Positions 52,709 to 64,000 of a stretch of 64,000 bases of DNA are shown piece by piece. The notes beneath the pieces were generated by a model. It was not told the DNA's origin and did not search any database. It saw only the letters and a program-made list of their open reading frames with translations. Source of the DNA: Desmodesmus armatus (lineage: Eukaryota; Chlorophyta; Chlorophyceae; Sphaeropleales; Scenedesmaceae); NCBI GenBank assembly GCA_007449985.2, contig VIIQ02000157.1:163710-227709 (forward strand), in the 5' to 3' direction. The translations under genes and the position numbers were made by a program. Position 1 is the first letter of the stretch. Each line of letters opens with the position of its first letter.

Positions 52709-52709
<1 letters not shown>

Positions 52710-54370
52710 AAACTCTTCAACCCCTGACAGACAGCCCCCTCCTCACCCGACACAAGATTTGCCTTGCTAACGGATCTAGCAGAATTGTGTGGTGAGCCAA
52801 TGGCAGCAGTGTTGGCCAACAAACCTTGTTGCCCTGTGCCAACACTTCACACAGTGCGCGCTCTCCCACTGCAGCCAATGGGAGGGGCAGGCATACCCAA
52901 AAAGCCCTAAAGGACTGCTATTGCCAGCTGTTGCTGCTGCTGCCCTTGCTGCATTGCTCTTGTTAGGGTGTATGCACATCCTAACAAAACTAATGCCGCA
53001 TGGACACCAGCAGCTGCATACTGGCTGTGCGGCTGCGTACTCTTCAGCCAATTCATGCTGCCAGCAGCTCTGCAGTGCTGCAGATTGCACTGTACAGCAA
53101 CTGCCAAGTTCTGAGCATCAAGATTGGCAGGGGGGGGGAGACGGCGGAGTTGAAGGAAATTCCCTACTGCAACTGCCAGCCTGGGGCGTCCGAGCTCACA
53201 ATTTAACATGACCCAGTTGTAGCATTGGGCTTGTGCGGCAGTAATGTCACGTTGCACATCACAAATGCTCACCCTATGCAGGCCAGCAAGCAAGCCAAGC
53301 CTGTTCTCGCGAAAAAAGAGACCCAGGAGGCAACGATGCAGTCACTGCATGTGCTGAACGCCAGTCTGGTTGTAAGCGATAAAGCTGAGTACTACTAGTA
53401 GCTGCTAGTGCACCTGTCCCTTCTGCTTGCCAGCTCCCATATACGCCTTGTGCACTGCAAGGCTTGAACTTACCCGGAAGGGGGTGCTTGACCGTCTCAC
53501 ACATGCAGAGTGGCAATGAGGTTGCTGGCTGAGAGGGGTGTGCATGCAGACACTCTCAGGCGCATGCCTAGCATTCTTTGAGTGTTATGACCCATAACCC
53601 CTTGCCAGGCGATTACAAGGCTATGCCATGGATATGGCTTGCCCATGAACATCCTATCAGGTCCAGTAACACTTTGTTGCCACACGGGTTGAGATGCTCC
53701 CCCCGCCTTGCCTCACTCCTGTAATGAGTGGAGGTAGCAGTGCACTGCTATCAGCCCCCAACACACTGTGTGGAGTGCTAGATGCAGTGCATGCCAATTG
53801 CCTAGCACCCGACACAGCGAACAGAAGCGGCAGAGCTCAAACCAGCGCAGCTAGCAAGTGTGGGTGTGTAGTGCCAATGCAAATTTGTCGAAAAGAAATC
53901 ACACGTGCAGACTGCTGCTGCCTCCCAAAATGGCCCTCTATTGATCCCACCCATCCGAGATCACCAACCTTCTGGGCATGTAAGCAAGCATCATGATTGC
54001 CAGGGGTGTTATGTATGATACTATGCTCCAGCCAGGCAACCGTTGCCTGAGTGACTAGTGACTATTTGCAAACAGGTACAGCAGTCTGAAGCTTGTCAAC
54101 TACGTTACCAATAAAACATGCATACAAGAGGTTCAGCACTTGTGAGATGACGACTGACGTGTTTGCTGCACAAACTCCATGCTCCTCTGAGCCGCCGCAG
54201 CACTTTCGAGGCCCCAAGATTGGTTCCTCAACAAAGCAGGAACGCCACAGAGAAGTTTGGAGCCATTGCAATCAACGACAGCTGTCTGCATGTGCACATC
54301 AGGAGGAGAAGGATGGGGTCAGCCTAGCGACAGCCTAGTAGGCTCAACACTGACGCCAGTCTCCATCCCA

Positions 54371-54543
54371 GGGGGAGGGGGAGGGGGAGGGGGAGGGGGA
54401 GGGGGAGGGGGAGGGGGAGGGGGAGGGGGAGGGGGAGGGGGAGGGGGGGGGAGGGGGAGGGGGAGGGGGAGGGGGAGGGGGAGGGGGAGGGGGAGGGGGA
54501 GGGGGAGGGGGGGGCGGAGGGAAGGGGGAGGGGGAGGGGGAGG
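54371..54543 (+). repeat. (GGGGGA)n G-rich array
   Basis: About 170 bp of GGGGGA hexamers with a few interruptions (a G9 and a GGGGGGGGCGGAGGGAA patch). The plus strand has many adjacent G5 runs able to form G-quadruplexes. Long Gly/Arg and Pro frames here are by-products of the repeat. Confidence 0.97.
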
Positions 54544-55329
54544 CTGTGTGCACCTGATCAGTGTGCAGTGGCCGGCCAGCTGGGCTAGCTCTGTTGTGAG
54601 GTTGTCAAACATACAGGGCTCCAGCCCTCACCACAGATGCATCACTGATTCGCTTGCACACACGTCCTGTTGAGAGGCTGCATTCTACACCCCTTCAACC
54701 AGACGTGTGCGCAACCACAGTGTCTGCACTGATGTTGCGGCCGCTTCCCAGAGATGCAACGGTTGCGCTGGATGCCCAGATGCCATGCTGGGATGCAGGT
54801 GGTGGAAACCGTGAAGGAGGTGATGTGGTCATGCCATGATGATCATGCTGATGTGTAGTGGAACAGGGACCAGGAACAACATGTACTACAGCCGGGCATT
54901 CTTTAGGGATGCGGCCTATGGTAGTCTTGAAGAAAGCAGCAATTTGGCAGGCCCGTCGTCTGACCCTGTTGCTCCCGCTGTGGATGGAGAGGTACAAAAA
55001 CGGTACCAGAGTCAGAACAGCGCACGAATGCTTGTTGCGTGCTCAGCAGGCTGCCAGATTGCCCCCCCCCCCGGAATCCTGCAACACAAAATCTCCCCAA
55101 TGCACGTGCGAATCATTCTGAGTGCAGGACTGCAGCCCCCCCCCCCCCCCCCCCCGGGAAACCTTCAGCAGCACACGCCACCATAACACCAGAGCCTCAC
55201 ACTGGCAGGCTGTGCAAAGGAAGATAGCTGCATCATGCAACCAATTGGGTCATTTCACTGAAGAAGAGTGAGGGGCTGTCATGAAAAGTGCAATATACAC
55301 AGAATACAGGCCTAGCAGTGCATGTTGAC

Positions 55330-56980
55330 ATGACACCTACATCCATCACAGCCACACCAGGAGGTGCTCCGACATTGCTGCACACTCGCAGCACCAGGAA
55401 TGGGACTGCAAAGCTGCGGCATATGCACGGAAATCCCGCCTGGAGCGCCTGCGATTGATGACCTTTGTCTTGATGCAACACACCAACCTGGGCTGTCAGC
55501 TGCATGCTCACACAGTAGTACTGCAGCAGGACCTTGGCTACTGTGTGGTGATTCGACACTGATAAATGCATACCTCTTGCTGCCCGCCATCCATCACAAA
55601 TACTCCAACAATCACACAGCTGCCGCTGCACAGTTGCAGCCCCATGCGTGGGGCAGTAACCCTGCGGCCTACAGTTGAGTGAGTGTTGGAGTATTCGTGA
55701 CTAATGGTAGATGTATACTTGGTGCAATCAGGCTGGGCCACCTTCGCCTGGAGGTTGAGTCTTGAATTTGTAGTTGGGCTTGGGGGGCTGCGCTTGAGCG
55801 TGACATTGCAGCCCCCGCCCCTTACACTCAAAAGCCCTGCCCAAACAACTCACAAGGAGTGGATTGAAGACTCCTCCGGAGTCCAATAAACGGGAGCAAC
55901 CAACATACCCCATATTCACCCCCACGGAAACACAACATCAACAGCACATGTCATGACACCAAAGCCTCACAGGCTGTGCGAAAGAAGGTATCTGCAATCA
56001 ACCGGGCCATCTCACTTGGGAGTGAGCGGCGCTCGTGAGACTGCACTCCACACAAATTTCAGCCCCAGTAGCGCATTTCGACATGGCACCTGCCATCCAT
56101 CACAGCCACTCTGCAGGAGGTGCACCGCCGTCGCTGCACACTTGAAGCCCCAGGACTGGGGCATCAAAGCTGCGGCTGACGCTGAGTGCACTTCTGGAGC
56201 CTCTGCGATTGATGAAAATTGTCCTGATGCAATGGGCCAACTGGAGCCATCAGCTGCATGCTCGCACATTGTGGCAGGCCCTTGGCTATGGTAGGTGTTC
56301 ACTGTGACACCTACCATCTATTGCAACGGCTCCAGCAGGTGCTCTGCCGTCGCTGCACACTCGAAGCCCCACGACTGGGGCAGCAAAGCTGCGGCAGACA
56401 GCGAGAAGACCCGATGAAGCCTCTGCAATAGATGAAAGTTGTACTAACGTAACACACCAACTGGGCCGTCTAACAGAATGCTCACACACACTGTGGAACG
56501 GCCTTGGTTATGTGTGTTGTCCGTCAAGACACCTACCATCCATCACAGCCACACTCCAGGAGCAACTCCGCCGTCGCTGCACACTCAAAGCCCCACAACA
56601 GGGGCATCAAAGCTGCAGCAGACGACAAGCACGCACTGGAGCCTCTGCAATTGATGACAGTTGGCTTTGATGCAAGACACCAACCAGGGCTATAAACTGC
56701 ATTCTCACACACACTGTGGCAGGGCCTTGACTATGTGTGGTGTCCATAATGACCCCTACCATCCATCACAGCCACACTCCAGGTGAATGCCGGCCGTCGC
56801 TGCACACTCAAAGCCCCAGGACCGGGGCATCAAAGCTGCGGCTGACGACAGGCAGACCATTGGAGCCCGGCTGCAACTGATGACAGTTGTCCTCACCAAC
56901 TCCGACCATCGACTGCATGCAGGTGCTCACACACTGTGGCAGGGCCTTGGCCATGTTTGATGCCTGTGTGAGTGAAATAC
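55330..56980. repeat. 222-bp tandem satellite with a separated outlier copy
   Basis: Four adjacent units start near 56093, 56314, 56537 and 56759. Each opens with CATCCATCACAGCCAC or a variant and contains GGGGCATCAAAGCTGCGGC and a TTGATGA(C/A)A motif. A fifth, more diverged unit starts near 55340, and its flank (55170-55330) also resembles the flank before the first unit (55950-56090). This indicates an older duplication of about 750 bp. Confidence 0.85.
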
Positions 56981-58463
56981 CCTGCCTGGTCCTGGTCCAG
57001 CAGCTGTATGTTCACACTTGCAGGCCACTTGAAGGTCACAAGGTTGCATGTCACCACCCCCCATCATGGCACATGCACAAAAGGTCCTCCTGGTCCTTTG
57101 CGAGCTCAAATAATGAGTGACGTTGTCGATGCAGTGCTTGTGCATTGTTCATCAACGTTTTGACCCTAATGCACCTGTGAGGGAGGGTGGGTGGGTGGCT
57201 GGCAGAGCATCAGCACCACCGTGGTGCATTTGTGACAAATGCAGTACATTGGGCTATGTGCGTCTGCAACAATGTCGTTGCTGCTGCTTTTGGTGGCTGC
57301 CTTTCCAGTTGACCCAAGAAACGCACACACCAGCAGCAGCAGCAGCAGCAACAGTGACACCAGCAGCCCCACGAGCCAAGCTTGGCAATGCGGCAAGGAG
57401 CCGGGGTGCTGTGGGCCAACTGTGTGACGCAACGTAGTGTGGGGGGGGGGGGCATCGGAAATTTGTGCATTGCTGTTTTGGTGCGGCAGAAACTGTCAGT
57501 GACAACAGTCGGGCACAGCCGGCTGAAACAGCGTCGGCGGGTGCCGACTGGAGGGCCCGGGGCAAGTGGATGCTTTTACCGCTGGGCAGTACTCGCTGCT
57601 CTGTGTCAGACAGCACAGCCCAGGCCAACTCAGTACCGAGTATGGCATGCAGCACAGCCAGCAGAGGTGGTCCATATCATGCAACTTGCCTAAATTTGGG
57701 CGGCACGGGTAGGGGCACCCCCTCCTCCCCCCGCAAAGCAAAGTAAAGAGCAGCCAGGCTGCAACGCCGTCCAACGCCGTCCACGCTGGCTCTGGGTTGT
57801 AGCGCGATCACATGCATGACCCATGTTCGAAACCAACACCAGCCAGTCAACATGTACAGGCTGAAGGCCAGCCAAGAAAGAGAGAAGAGTGGTGCACAGG
57901 TAACCCACATCTGGTCGCTTGCTGCATTGGTAGACATGAGTCATGCTGCAGCACCCTTCCAATGGGCGTCAGCTGACCCTTCCAATCACCCAACACATCC
58001 AGTCTGCCTCACCCAGTGTGTAGTACTGAGCACTGACCAGCAAAGCAAGAAACCACTGGCTACATCCGCTCCACAGGGGAAGTAAAGGGATTCCCATCCT
58101 GCCCCCCCCCCCCCCGACACCCCCCCCCCCCCCCATAGACAACAGTGCTCAGATACAACACCCCTCTGTGCCCAGATGAAAACAAAGGGTACACGGCCAC
58201 ATGCAATGACTGCCAGTACTTAGCAGTGCCAGAATGCACACCCGCAGCCTGACAGGAGGCAAGCACGAAACTGAAACCTGAAGGGTGCACCGTTCATCAC
58301 GAGCACTACACCACACAGGCTGCAGCAATGGTGTGCCATCTTGTCATGCAAGGCAGTGTGTGTGCTGGTGTGTGTAAGGGGTGGGGTGGGGGGGGGGGGG
58401 GCACAGCATCAGTGTGATTTCACATCACGGCACGAAAGGCATCTAGTACAGATCTTCAGCAGA

Positions 58464-58537
58464 TGGTGGTGGTGGTGGTGGTGGTGGTGGTGGTGGTGGT
58501 GGTGGTGGTGTGTGTGTGTGTGTGTGGGGGGGGGGGG
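58464..58537 (+). repeat. (TGG)n-(TG)n-(G)n compound microsatellite
   Basis: About 15 TGG triplets run into TG dinucleotides and a G12 tract. Confidence 0.95.
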
Positions 58538-59489
58538 CAAGTGCACAGCACACTGAGCATCAAATCACGGCCGGCACAAACAAGTGTGACGTCCGCTATC
58601 CCTGAACACACACACGCGTAAATGGGACACAGTGCGCCGTTGTCGACGTTGCGATATCGCGTCCCCTAAACCAACCCGCTGTCAAAAGAATGCATGCGTT
58701 TTCAGATCCCACTCACACTTCAAAACATGTGGCCGCAAGCTGATGGTTGCATTTGAAGAGGCTTCACGGGTGATGGTAGGGAAGCCAGCTTTGTAGAAGC
58801 AACGCGCCACAGCTGGGGTGCCTGCATTGTGGGGGTGGGTGCAGCAGCAGCAGCAGCAGCAGCAGCAGCACCAGATCGTGTGTCAGTTGGAGCCATCCGC
58901 AGCCTTTGGGAGCGTAGTGGGTACCAAGCACTAGACATGACAATCAAGGTGTTGCTGCAAGAATGCAGAACATCTCTGACCACATTCATTGACAGTAAGG
59001 CCAGGTCCCACACCTGATAAGGAGCCATAAGCAATTTCAGCTTCTGCCATTGCTGCTGCTGTCTGTTTAGCAGACAGCGTCTGCCTATGCCTGCCTGCAA
59101 GTCCTCAGCCAGATATTGAAGATCGAATGGAAGCAGCAGCAAACATGGGAAGGAGCTACCACTGCACTTCCGTCAATTGCATGGCATGCCAAGGCATGCT
59201 TATGACGAATACGTGCACAAGCGCAAAGTAGCTTCTCTAGAACACGCATGCCACAATTAATTAGCCGCCATGGTATTTTGAGGCGACCAACGGTAAGTTC
59301 CGAGGGTCATGTCCAAGGATGACGTGGCTTGATCAGTGATCTGGATGACTAAGGCGTTAGTAACTAAATTGTTCACCAGCAGGGGATGAGGTTTTCACCA
59401 ACGCATCTAAACATTTCACTTGCACACTTGTTGGTTGTTTGTAGGCCTGCTGATTTGCTTGCAACCCACACTGTTCACAACTTGATCAG

Positions 59490-61066
59490 ATGTCCAACAA
59501 TCAGGACCCAGATGCCCGTGTGCTCAGCTATCACGATGTGTTATTGCGTCGTGCTGAATTGGATCTTCTCAAGGGCCCAGAGTGGCTGAATGACCAGGTT
59601 GGCAGCTTGACAGCTCTGGGACTCACGTTCAACTGCTGTCCTGCAGTACTGCCAGCAAGCAGTGTTCATAGACTGATAGGCGACCTTACCGTTCCATGCT
59701 TGCAGCTGATACATTTCTTCTTCACGTATATCTTGGAAGAGCTGCATCCGGGGCTGTCCAGCAGAGTGTGCTTGATGCCACCTGGAACCACCTTCCTCCT
59801 GCTGAACTCAGGTACTTCACACTGATACCTGTATGCCGTGCTCCTGCGATGCTCTTGCCTGCTGGCTGTTTAGTACCGCCACAACACAACAACACACCAG
59901 CTAAAACACTCCTGGGAAGCAGCTGCAACTGCAGCGAAGTTCTGCTCCAGGGATGGTTACCAAACCCACCCTGTGGTGCGCGTTATGCTGTTGGTCTCAG
60001 ACTGCTGCACTGCCTTGCGATGCTGCTGTTGCAGACCCCTCTGATGCTGCTGTGATATTCGAGGCCCTGCAGGTATGTGGGGCGTCCGCATTTGCTGCTT
60101 ATGTCCGACTGTGTCGCGCTGGGGCGCAGTGCAAGCACCAGCAGCGCGTCTCGCAGCAGCTGCGCCAGAATACTGAGCTGTCACTCGCAGTCAGGTAGCA
60201 CACGCAGGCGGTGCAGTAGCTGTATCAGCCTGATATTAAAACCAGCACACCTGGTGAACGTCAGTTGGTCAGTTACAGCTAAGGAAATTAGTCACTTAGT
60301 CCATTGCGCCATAACAGGGACCAATGGCTGTATGGAACCTCCACACGCTGCATGTAGAGTGCTGAAGGCTCAGCGCGTTTATGACGGTACCCACCAGCTC
60401 TCTCCTCCACTCCATTTTTGTGCCTCCCTGCCGTACTCCTGACAGATGTACCCCCCTGCCATACCCATGATACCTGCACCCACTGGCTTTGCCCCTTGCC
60501 ATACCCCTGACACCTGCCCCCCCCCCCCCCCCGGCCGGCCATGTTTGTGTGCAGCTACATGATCATTATCTGGTCCTGGCCCCCGATGAGCCTCTGGGTC
60601 CCTTGTGGGCTGCTCAGCTTGTTAGCTGCGCCATTTGTTGTGACTGTCACTGTTGTGCAGCTGCATGAGAAGGACCTGGTGGTCTTTGCAGTCAACGACA
60701 ACCCTGATGTGGAGCATGCTGCTGGCGGCTCACACTGGTGAGGCTCTATATCAATCGAGTCACTGACTCGAGGTTTACTGAAGCAGTGACCTGACCTGCA
60801 ACTGTGAAGTTTCCTATGCAGCTTTCAACCTTTGTGGCGGGATTGTCTTAGGCCACCATTTCCTGTGCGAGGCAGGTATCACTGCAAGCTACCTTGCTGT
60901 CAGACTTTTTGCACAACTTTCGGCAGCAGCAGGGCACACTCTCTGGCTTGACACACACCGTTTGTAGATAACACGGGTTGGCGGCTTGCAGCAGGTTGCT
61001 GGCACACATCATGTCACCAGGTTGCGGTTGCCACGGGCAGAACCTGTTTGTGTGCATTCGACACAC

Positions 61067-61136
<70 letters not shown>

Positions 61137-61833
61137 ACATGGATGATCGCCCATCACCATTGTCCCCCTCAGGAGCTGCCTGTGCTTCCACCGGCCCACC
61201 AACACCTTCCGGCACTACGACTCATCCCCCGCAAACGGCAACAGATCAGTGGCTCGGCTGCTGGCCGGTGCAGCCACGCCTTTGGTGCGCAGCAAAGGCA
61301 GCACCCCGGGCTCAACAGTACACCAGCCGGCCTTTGAACAGATTGCTGCTATGCCCTCCCAACAGAACGGGTATGACTGTGGGCTGTACCTCTGTGCGGC
61401 TGCACAGGCGATGTGTGGGCTTGTGCAGGAGGGCTCACAGCAGACAGCGGGCAGCAATGCAGAGGTACCCAAGAGCCCACAGCAAGCAGCAGGAGGCGCA
61501 GCAGAGGCTGAAGAAGGCAGCATAGCCGGGGCTACAGCTGGCAGCATGGCACAGGCTGCAGCAGAAACAGCAGCGGCTGCAGCGCACAGCACGGCAGAGG
61601 CTGGCAGCAGTTTGAAACGCAAGTTTGAGGATCAGGAGCAGGCTGGAGGTGGTGCAGCAAGCCAGGGTTTTGAACAGCGGGTGCAGGAGCCGGTGGTTGA
61701 CTGTGGTTTGGGGGGCAAGGGTTTTGAGGAGCGGGAGCGTGAGGTGCTGCAAAGCATCACCAGCAGCTCGATAGAGCAGCTGCGACAGCACATGCTGGAG
61801 TTGATAGAGGAGAGGGCGGCACAACAGCAGTAG
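59490..61833 (+). CDS. SENP8: NEDD8-specific cysteine protease SENP8/NEDP1 (DEN1)
   Basis: Five exons: 59490-59597, 59706-59811, 60035-60072, 60661-60737, 61173-61833. All are in phase, giving 329 residues. The order of motifs matches the Ulp1/C48 fold of SENP8: VLSYHDVLLRRAELDLLKGP, EWLNDQ, LIHFFFTYILEELHPG, FAVNDNPDVEHAAGGSHW (catalytic His), TFRHYDS (catalytic Asp), MPSQQNGYDCGLY (oxyanion Gln and catalytic Cys). All four catalytic residues are present. By family knowledge it matures NEDD8 and removes it from proteins, affecting cullin ligases such as one using an F-box receptor. The family is usually near 210-220 residues; here a C-terminal extension of about 120 residues, Ala-rich then KRKFEDQEQA and a helical end, is added. 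A TGTAA at 61875-61879, 42 nt after the stop, is the likely polyadenylation signal. Confidence 0.93.
61068..61138. repeat. (CTG)n array in the last intron of SENP8
   Basis: More than 20 CTG triplets, nearly uninterrupted, end about 35 bp before the last acceptor. The array functions as intron and is not read as Leu or Ala; exon joining across it is in phase. Confidence 0.95.
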
Positions 61834-62666
61834 CAGGGCTGGGACTGGTGGTTAGTAAGCATAGTATATGTAGCTGTAACAGAAATGCTGCATATGGTCA
61901 TATGCCTGGCGTGAGCTCTTTGAGCTTCAGAGCTAGGGTGTGACATGAGTGGATGTATATGTACAGTCTGACTCACATGCATCGATTAACCACTTCTTTT
62001 TTTGGGGGGGAAGAAAATGTTACATGCAGACACATTTGCCACACATCAATGGCATTGCCTGCCAGTGTTTTTGTTGACAGACACGGCAGCTTCACCCTCT
62101 GCAATCTTATTACAACAGTCTGACTCTCTTGGCCGTCAGAGGGCGGCCTCGCCCACAAGCAGTTGTGTATGGTGATTGGACTGTTGCCATACGAAGGTGC
62201 AGGAGTACATTGGACGTGCACAGCTTTTCAAAAACAGGCGCAATGCAGTGCACATCATCATTACACGTGTTTTTGGCCAGGTTTACCATGAACGCGGCGG
62301 CGCGGCGCATGCAGCATGCTGCTAGCAGCAAATCGACCTTGGTGCAAGACAAGCAAGACACCACTAGGCAACCAGTAATGTAGTGCACATGGCAGCCTCA
62401 TTTGCTGAAGGGCTAGGCTGTCTGTCTCATCATCATATGGTTGCTTCATCCCATCTTGCCACATTGTTGCAGTTATCAGCACAATATGCATCAGCTGCTG
62501 TTGTGGACCACCACCCAGCTTCCTCGAAAGGCTGCTGATGCTTAAGAAACTGTCCACAGCCCCACAGCCACAGCAGTACAGTACAGTATTTGGGGACAGA
62601 GTCCCAACCTCGCGCTAGCCAGCGAGCCACGGCTCATGAGGGTGCCCAGAGGGTCTACTAACGTAC
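61834..62666. other. Intergenic region after SENP8
   Basis: It holds the short SENP8 3' UTR and then about 750 bp in which nothing is recognised. TTACA at 62263-62267 (approximately) could be a polyadenylation signal for a minus-strand gene to the right. Confidence 0.4.
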
Positions 62667-62841
62667 CCCAGTTCCTCAGGTCAGGTGTGAAGGCGATCGA
62701 AATGACCACCAAGCCAGCCGTCAATTCCAGTAGCATCTCATGTCCCTGTGGTGTGCTTAGCACCACCCAGTGCACCGCGGCAGCAATCACTGGACGTACC
62801 ACGGTGCTGCCGCACAGCCTACCTGCATATCTCAGAGGTAG
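62667..62841 (-). CDS. Possible single exon of an unrecognised minus-strand gene
   Basis: Flanked by an acceptor (GGTTGCAG) and a donor (GTACGTTAG) on the minus strand, it encodes 58 residues. These include GSTVVRPVIAAAVHWVVLST and a hydrophobic segment LLELTAGLVVISIAF. Protein-like composition and splice sites are the only support, and neighbouring exons were not found. Confidence 0.3.
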
Positions 62842-63413
62842 CTGCAACCAACAACAAAGGTCACCCAACATGGCGCCTCCGATAAGTCAACAAAGACAAT
62901 CCTGCACTGGAGCCAAGCTTGCTCAGCTTACCACCAGCATGACGCTTAGGAGGCTACCCGAGTGAGTATCAAACATACAGTCAGGGATACAAAATGTCGC
63001 ACCATACAGAGAACTTTATGTCAATAGTAACCCGCAGCAGTGCGGGCGACAATGCAATTGAGGGATCAGCTGGCAACATAGTAACCTTATAAGCCACATG
63101 AAGCAAGAAACTTCAAAATGTCCCTAAACGCTCCTTTGCACACGACACTGATCACGTGCGGACACTACCCCGCTGCTGTGCATCCCCTACGAAGTTGCCC
63201 CGGCTGCTGCTGCTACATTCTGCTGCCTCCATGCTGCCACATTCACAGCTACGATGCTGCCACTGCTGCTGCTGCTGCTGGTGCCGCCGTCAGCATCGCT
63301 GCCGCCTCCATTGCTGCCACACTCACAGCTACGATGCTGCCACAGCTGCTGCTGCTGGTGCCGCCGCCGGCATCGCTGCCGCATCCATTGCTGCCGTTGC
63401 CAGCACGCTGCCG
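62842..63413. other. 3' flank of the right-edge gene
   Basis: Nothing gene-like is seen from 62842 to about 63220. From there to the stop at 63414 it consists of tandem copies of the neighbouring coding end, listed separately. Confidence 0.4.
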
Positions 63414-63490
63414 CTACGATGCTGCCACAGCTGCTGCTGCTGCAGGAGCCGCCGCCGTGATCGCTGCTGCCTCCATTGCTGCCATCGCTG
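63230..63490 (-). repeat. Tandem copies of a coding end with its stop codon
   Basis: On the minus strand the block AMEAA(I/M)..AAAPAAAAAVAAS followed by TAG recurs with stops at 63414-63416, about 63329-63331 and about 63249-63251, a period of 80-85 bp. Only the first is in the gene; the other two are downstream. CTG/GCN richness inflates similarity, but the shared GCTACGATGCTGCCAC around each stop is specific. Confidence 0.8.
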
Positions 63491-63697
63491 CCGCATGGGC
63501 GCCAGGCTGGTAGGCCCCCTCCTGCACCTGCTCCAGCACAACCTTGAGTGCCTGGAAGGACTGCTTCGTTGCTGCATCAAGCCCACTGACCAGCTGCTGT
63601 GCCCTGAAGAGAACTCTGCCCCCTGCTTCAGCAGCTGCAGCTGACGCTTCTGGAGGTCTTTGGGGGGTGGCTGCTTGGCGGCTAAGACATCAACCTC
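63414..63697 (-). CDS. Last exon of an unrecognised gene running off the right edge
   Basis: The acceptor is at 63698-63700. The exon reads EVDVLAAKQPPPKDLQKRQL, then QLLKQG. In the next frame it reads RVLFRAQQLVSGLDAATKQS, then FQALKVVLEQVQEGAYQPG, and an Ala-rich end to the TAG at 63414-63416. The exon is 284 nt; adding one base in the C5 tract at 63619-63623 (G5 on the coding strand) makes 285 nt and one continuous helical protein. The family is not recognised. Upstream exons lie beyond low-complexity sequence at the window's end. Confidence 0.5.
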
Positions 63698-64000
63698 CTG
63701 CATAGACAACAGAAAAGCAACACATACATCGAGCCAGAGTTGCGGGATATATGGTAGCAGGGAGAAGATAGCGGGAAAGCAAGAAAGCCCGCCATGATGG
63801 GCACCGTTGCCCTGCTCATAAACAAACAGAAAGGCTTTGTAAAGTTGACAAGTGGCCCCTAGTGTGTGTGTGTTGTGTGTGTGTGTGTGTGTGTGTAGGT
63901 GGGGGGGGGGTGGGGGTGGGTGTGGGTGGTTGTGGGGGGGTGAGGGTGGGGGTGGGGGTGGGGGTGGGGGGGTTGGGTGGGGGGTGGGGTGGGGGGGGGG
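63698..64000. repeat. Intron start, then (GT)n and G-rich low complexity
   Basis: After about 150 bp of ordinary sequence, (GT)n at about 63861-63897 passes into G-rich GGGGTGGGG-type sequence to the window's end. The end of the contig may lie here because such sequence assembles poorly. Confidence 0.85.

Larger units (their letters stand above)
52122..59489. other. Repeat-rich region without recognised genes
   Basis: Over 7 kb in which no open frame shows family resemblance. It holds G/C homopolymers (near 52133, 52306, 55061, 55138, 57441, 58100, 58121, 58389), trinucleotide arrays, the GGGGGA array and the 222-bp satellite, each listed separately. Undetected exons of the TRMT2A-like gene could lie in the left part. 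Confidence 0.5.

Noticed and set aside
54257..54673. Gly/Arg-rich and Pro-rich open frames
   Set aside because: Produced entirely by the GGGGGA hexamer array.
55330..56980. Regularly spaced repeats as a CRISPR array
   Set aside because: The unit is about 222 bp with no short repeat/unique spacer pattern, and the genome is eukaryotic.
57160..57300. Cys-rich frame (WCICDKC) as a zinc finger exon
   Set aside because: No splice sites or further Cys/His pairs support it, and it sits in a gene-poor repeat region.
57815..57850. Possible tRNA B-box (TGTTCGAAACC)
   Set aside because: No matching acceptor stem, A box or cloverleaf could be built around it.
61014..61215. Poly-Gln and poly-Ala frames
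   Set aside because: They are readings of the intronic CTG array in SENP8; exons join in phase without it.

Overview
The window reads as nuclear DNA of a green alga, most likely of the Chlamydomonas order; the species is not determined. The evidence is short exons split by many introns with strong tgcag acceptors, TGTAA-type polyadenylation signals after several stops, Ala/Gln-rich insertions encoded by CAG/CTG/GCN runs, long GT-rich 3' UTRs, and poly-G/poly-C tracts throughout. Codon phases were checked across splice junctions by hand, so most gene models below are internally consistent. No RNA gene, CRISPR array or bacterial-type operon was seen.

Layout. (1) 1-2651, minus: multi-pass membrane protein cut by the left edge. 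(2) 3181-9304, minus: 11-exon fusion of an adenylate/UMP-CMP-type kinase, an Ala-rich linker, a guanylate kinase and a C-terminal Dpy-30 motif, probably ciliary. (3) 9763-18708, plus: PRP5/DDX46 spliceosomal DEAD-box helicase, 18 exons, divergent from gene 2. (4) 20329-23341, minus: METTL18/HPM1-type protein-histidine methyltransferase, convergent with gene 3. (5) 23646-27982, plus: four-CBS protein sharing a 304-bp divergent promoter with gene 4. (6) 30088-32753, minus: unrecognised helical, Ser-rich protein. (7) 34841-38694, plus: F-box/leucine-rich-repeat protein. (8) about 43886-49829, plus: unrecognised protein with triplicated exon-intron units, intronic hairpins and a Cys-rich C-terminus. 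(9) 51483-52121, minus: the last two exons of a TRMT2A-like tRNA uracil methyltransferase, with no recognisable catalytic N-terminus. (10) 59490-61833, plus: NEDD8-specific protease SENP8/NEDP1. (11) 63414 to the right edge, minus: a partial unrecognised gene. About 52.2-59.4 kb has no recognisable gene and is rich in repeats, including a 222-bp satellite and a GGGGGA array.

The genes are ordinary eukaryotic housekeeping and ciliary functions and do not form a pathway. Two things set the window apart. First, edges of exons or of whole coding regions, with their splice site or stop codon, recur as decayed local duplicates in neighbouring introns or 3' flanks of six genes. Second, the introns of gene 8 carry an array of long hairpins. 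Several exons also lack one base, always where restoring it gives a consistent frame, which points to assembly error and not to real frameshifts.
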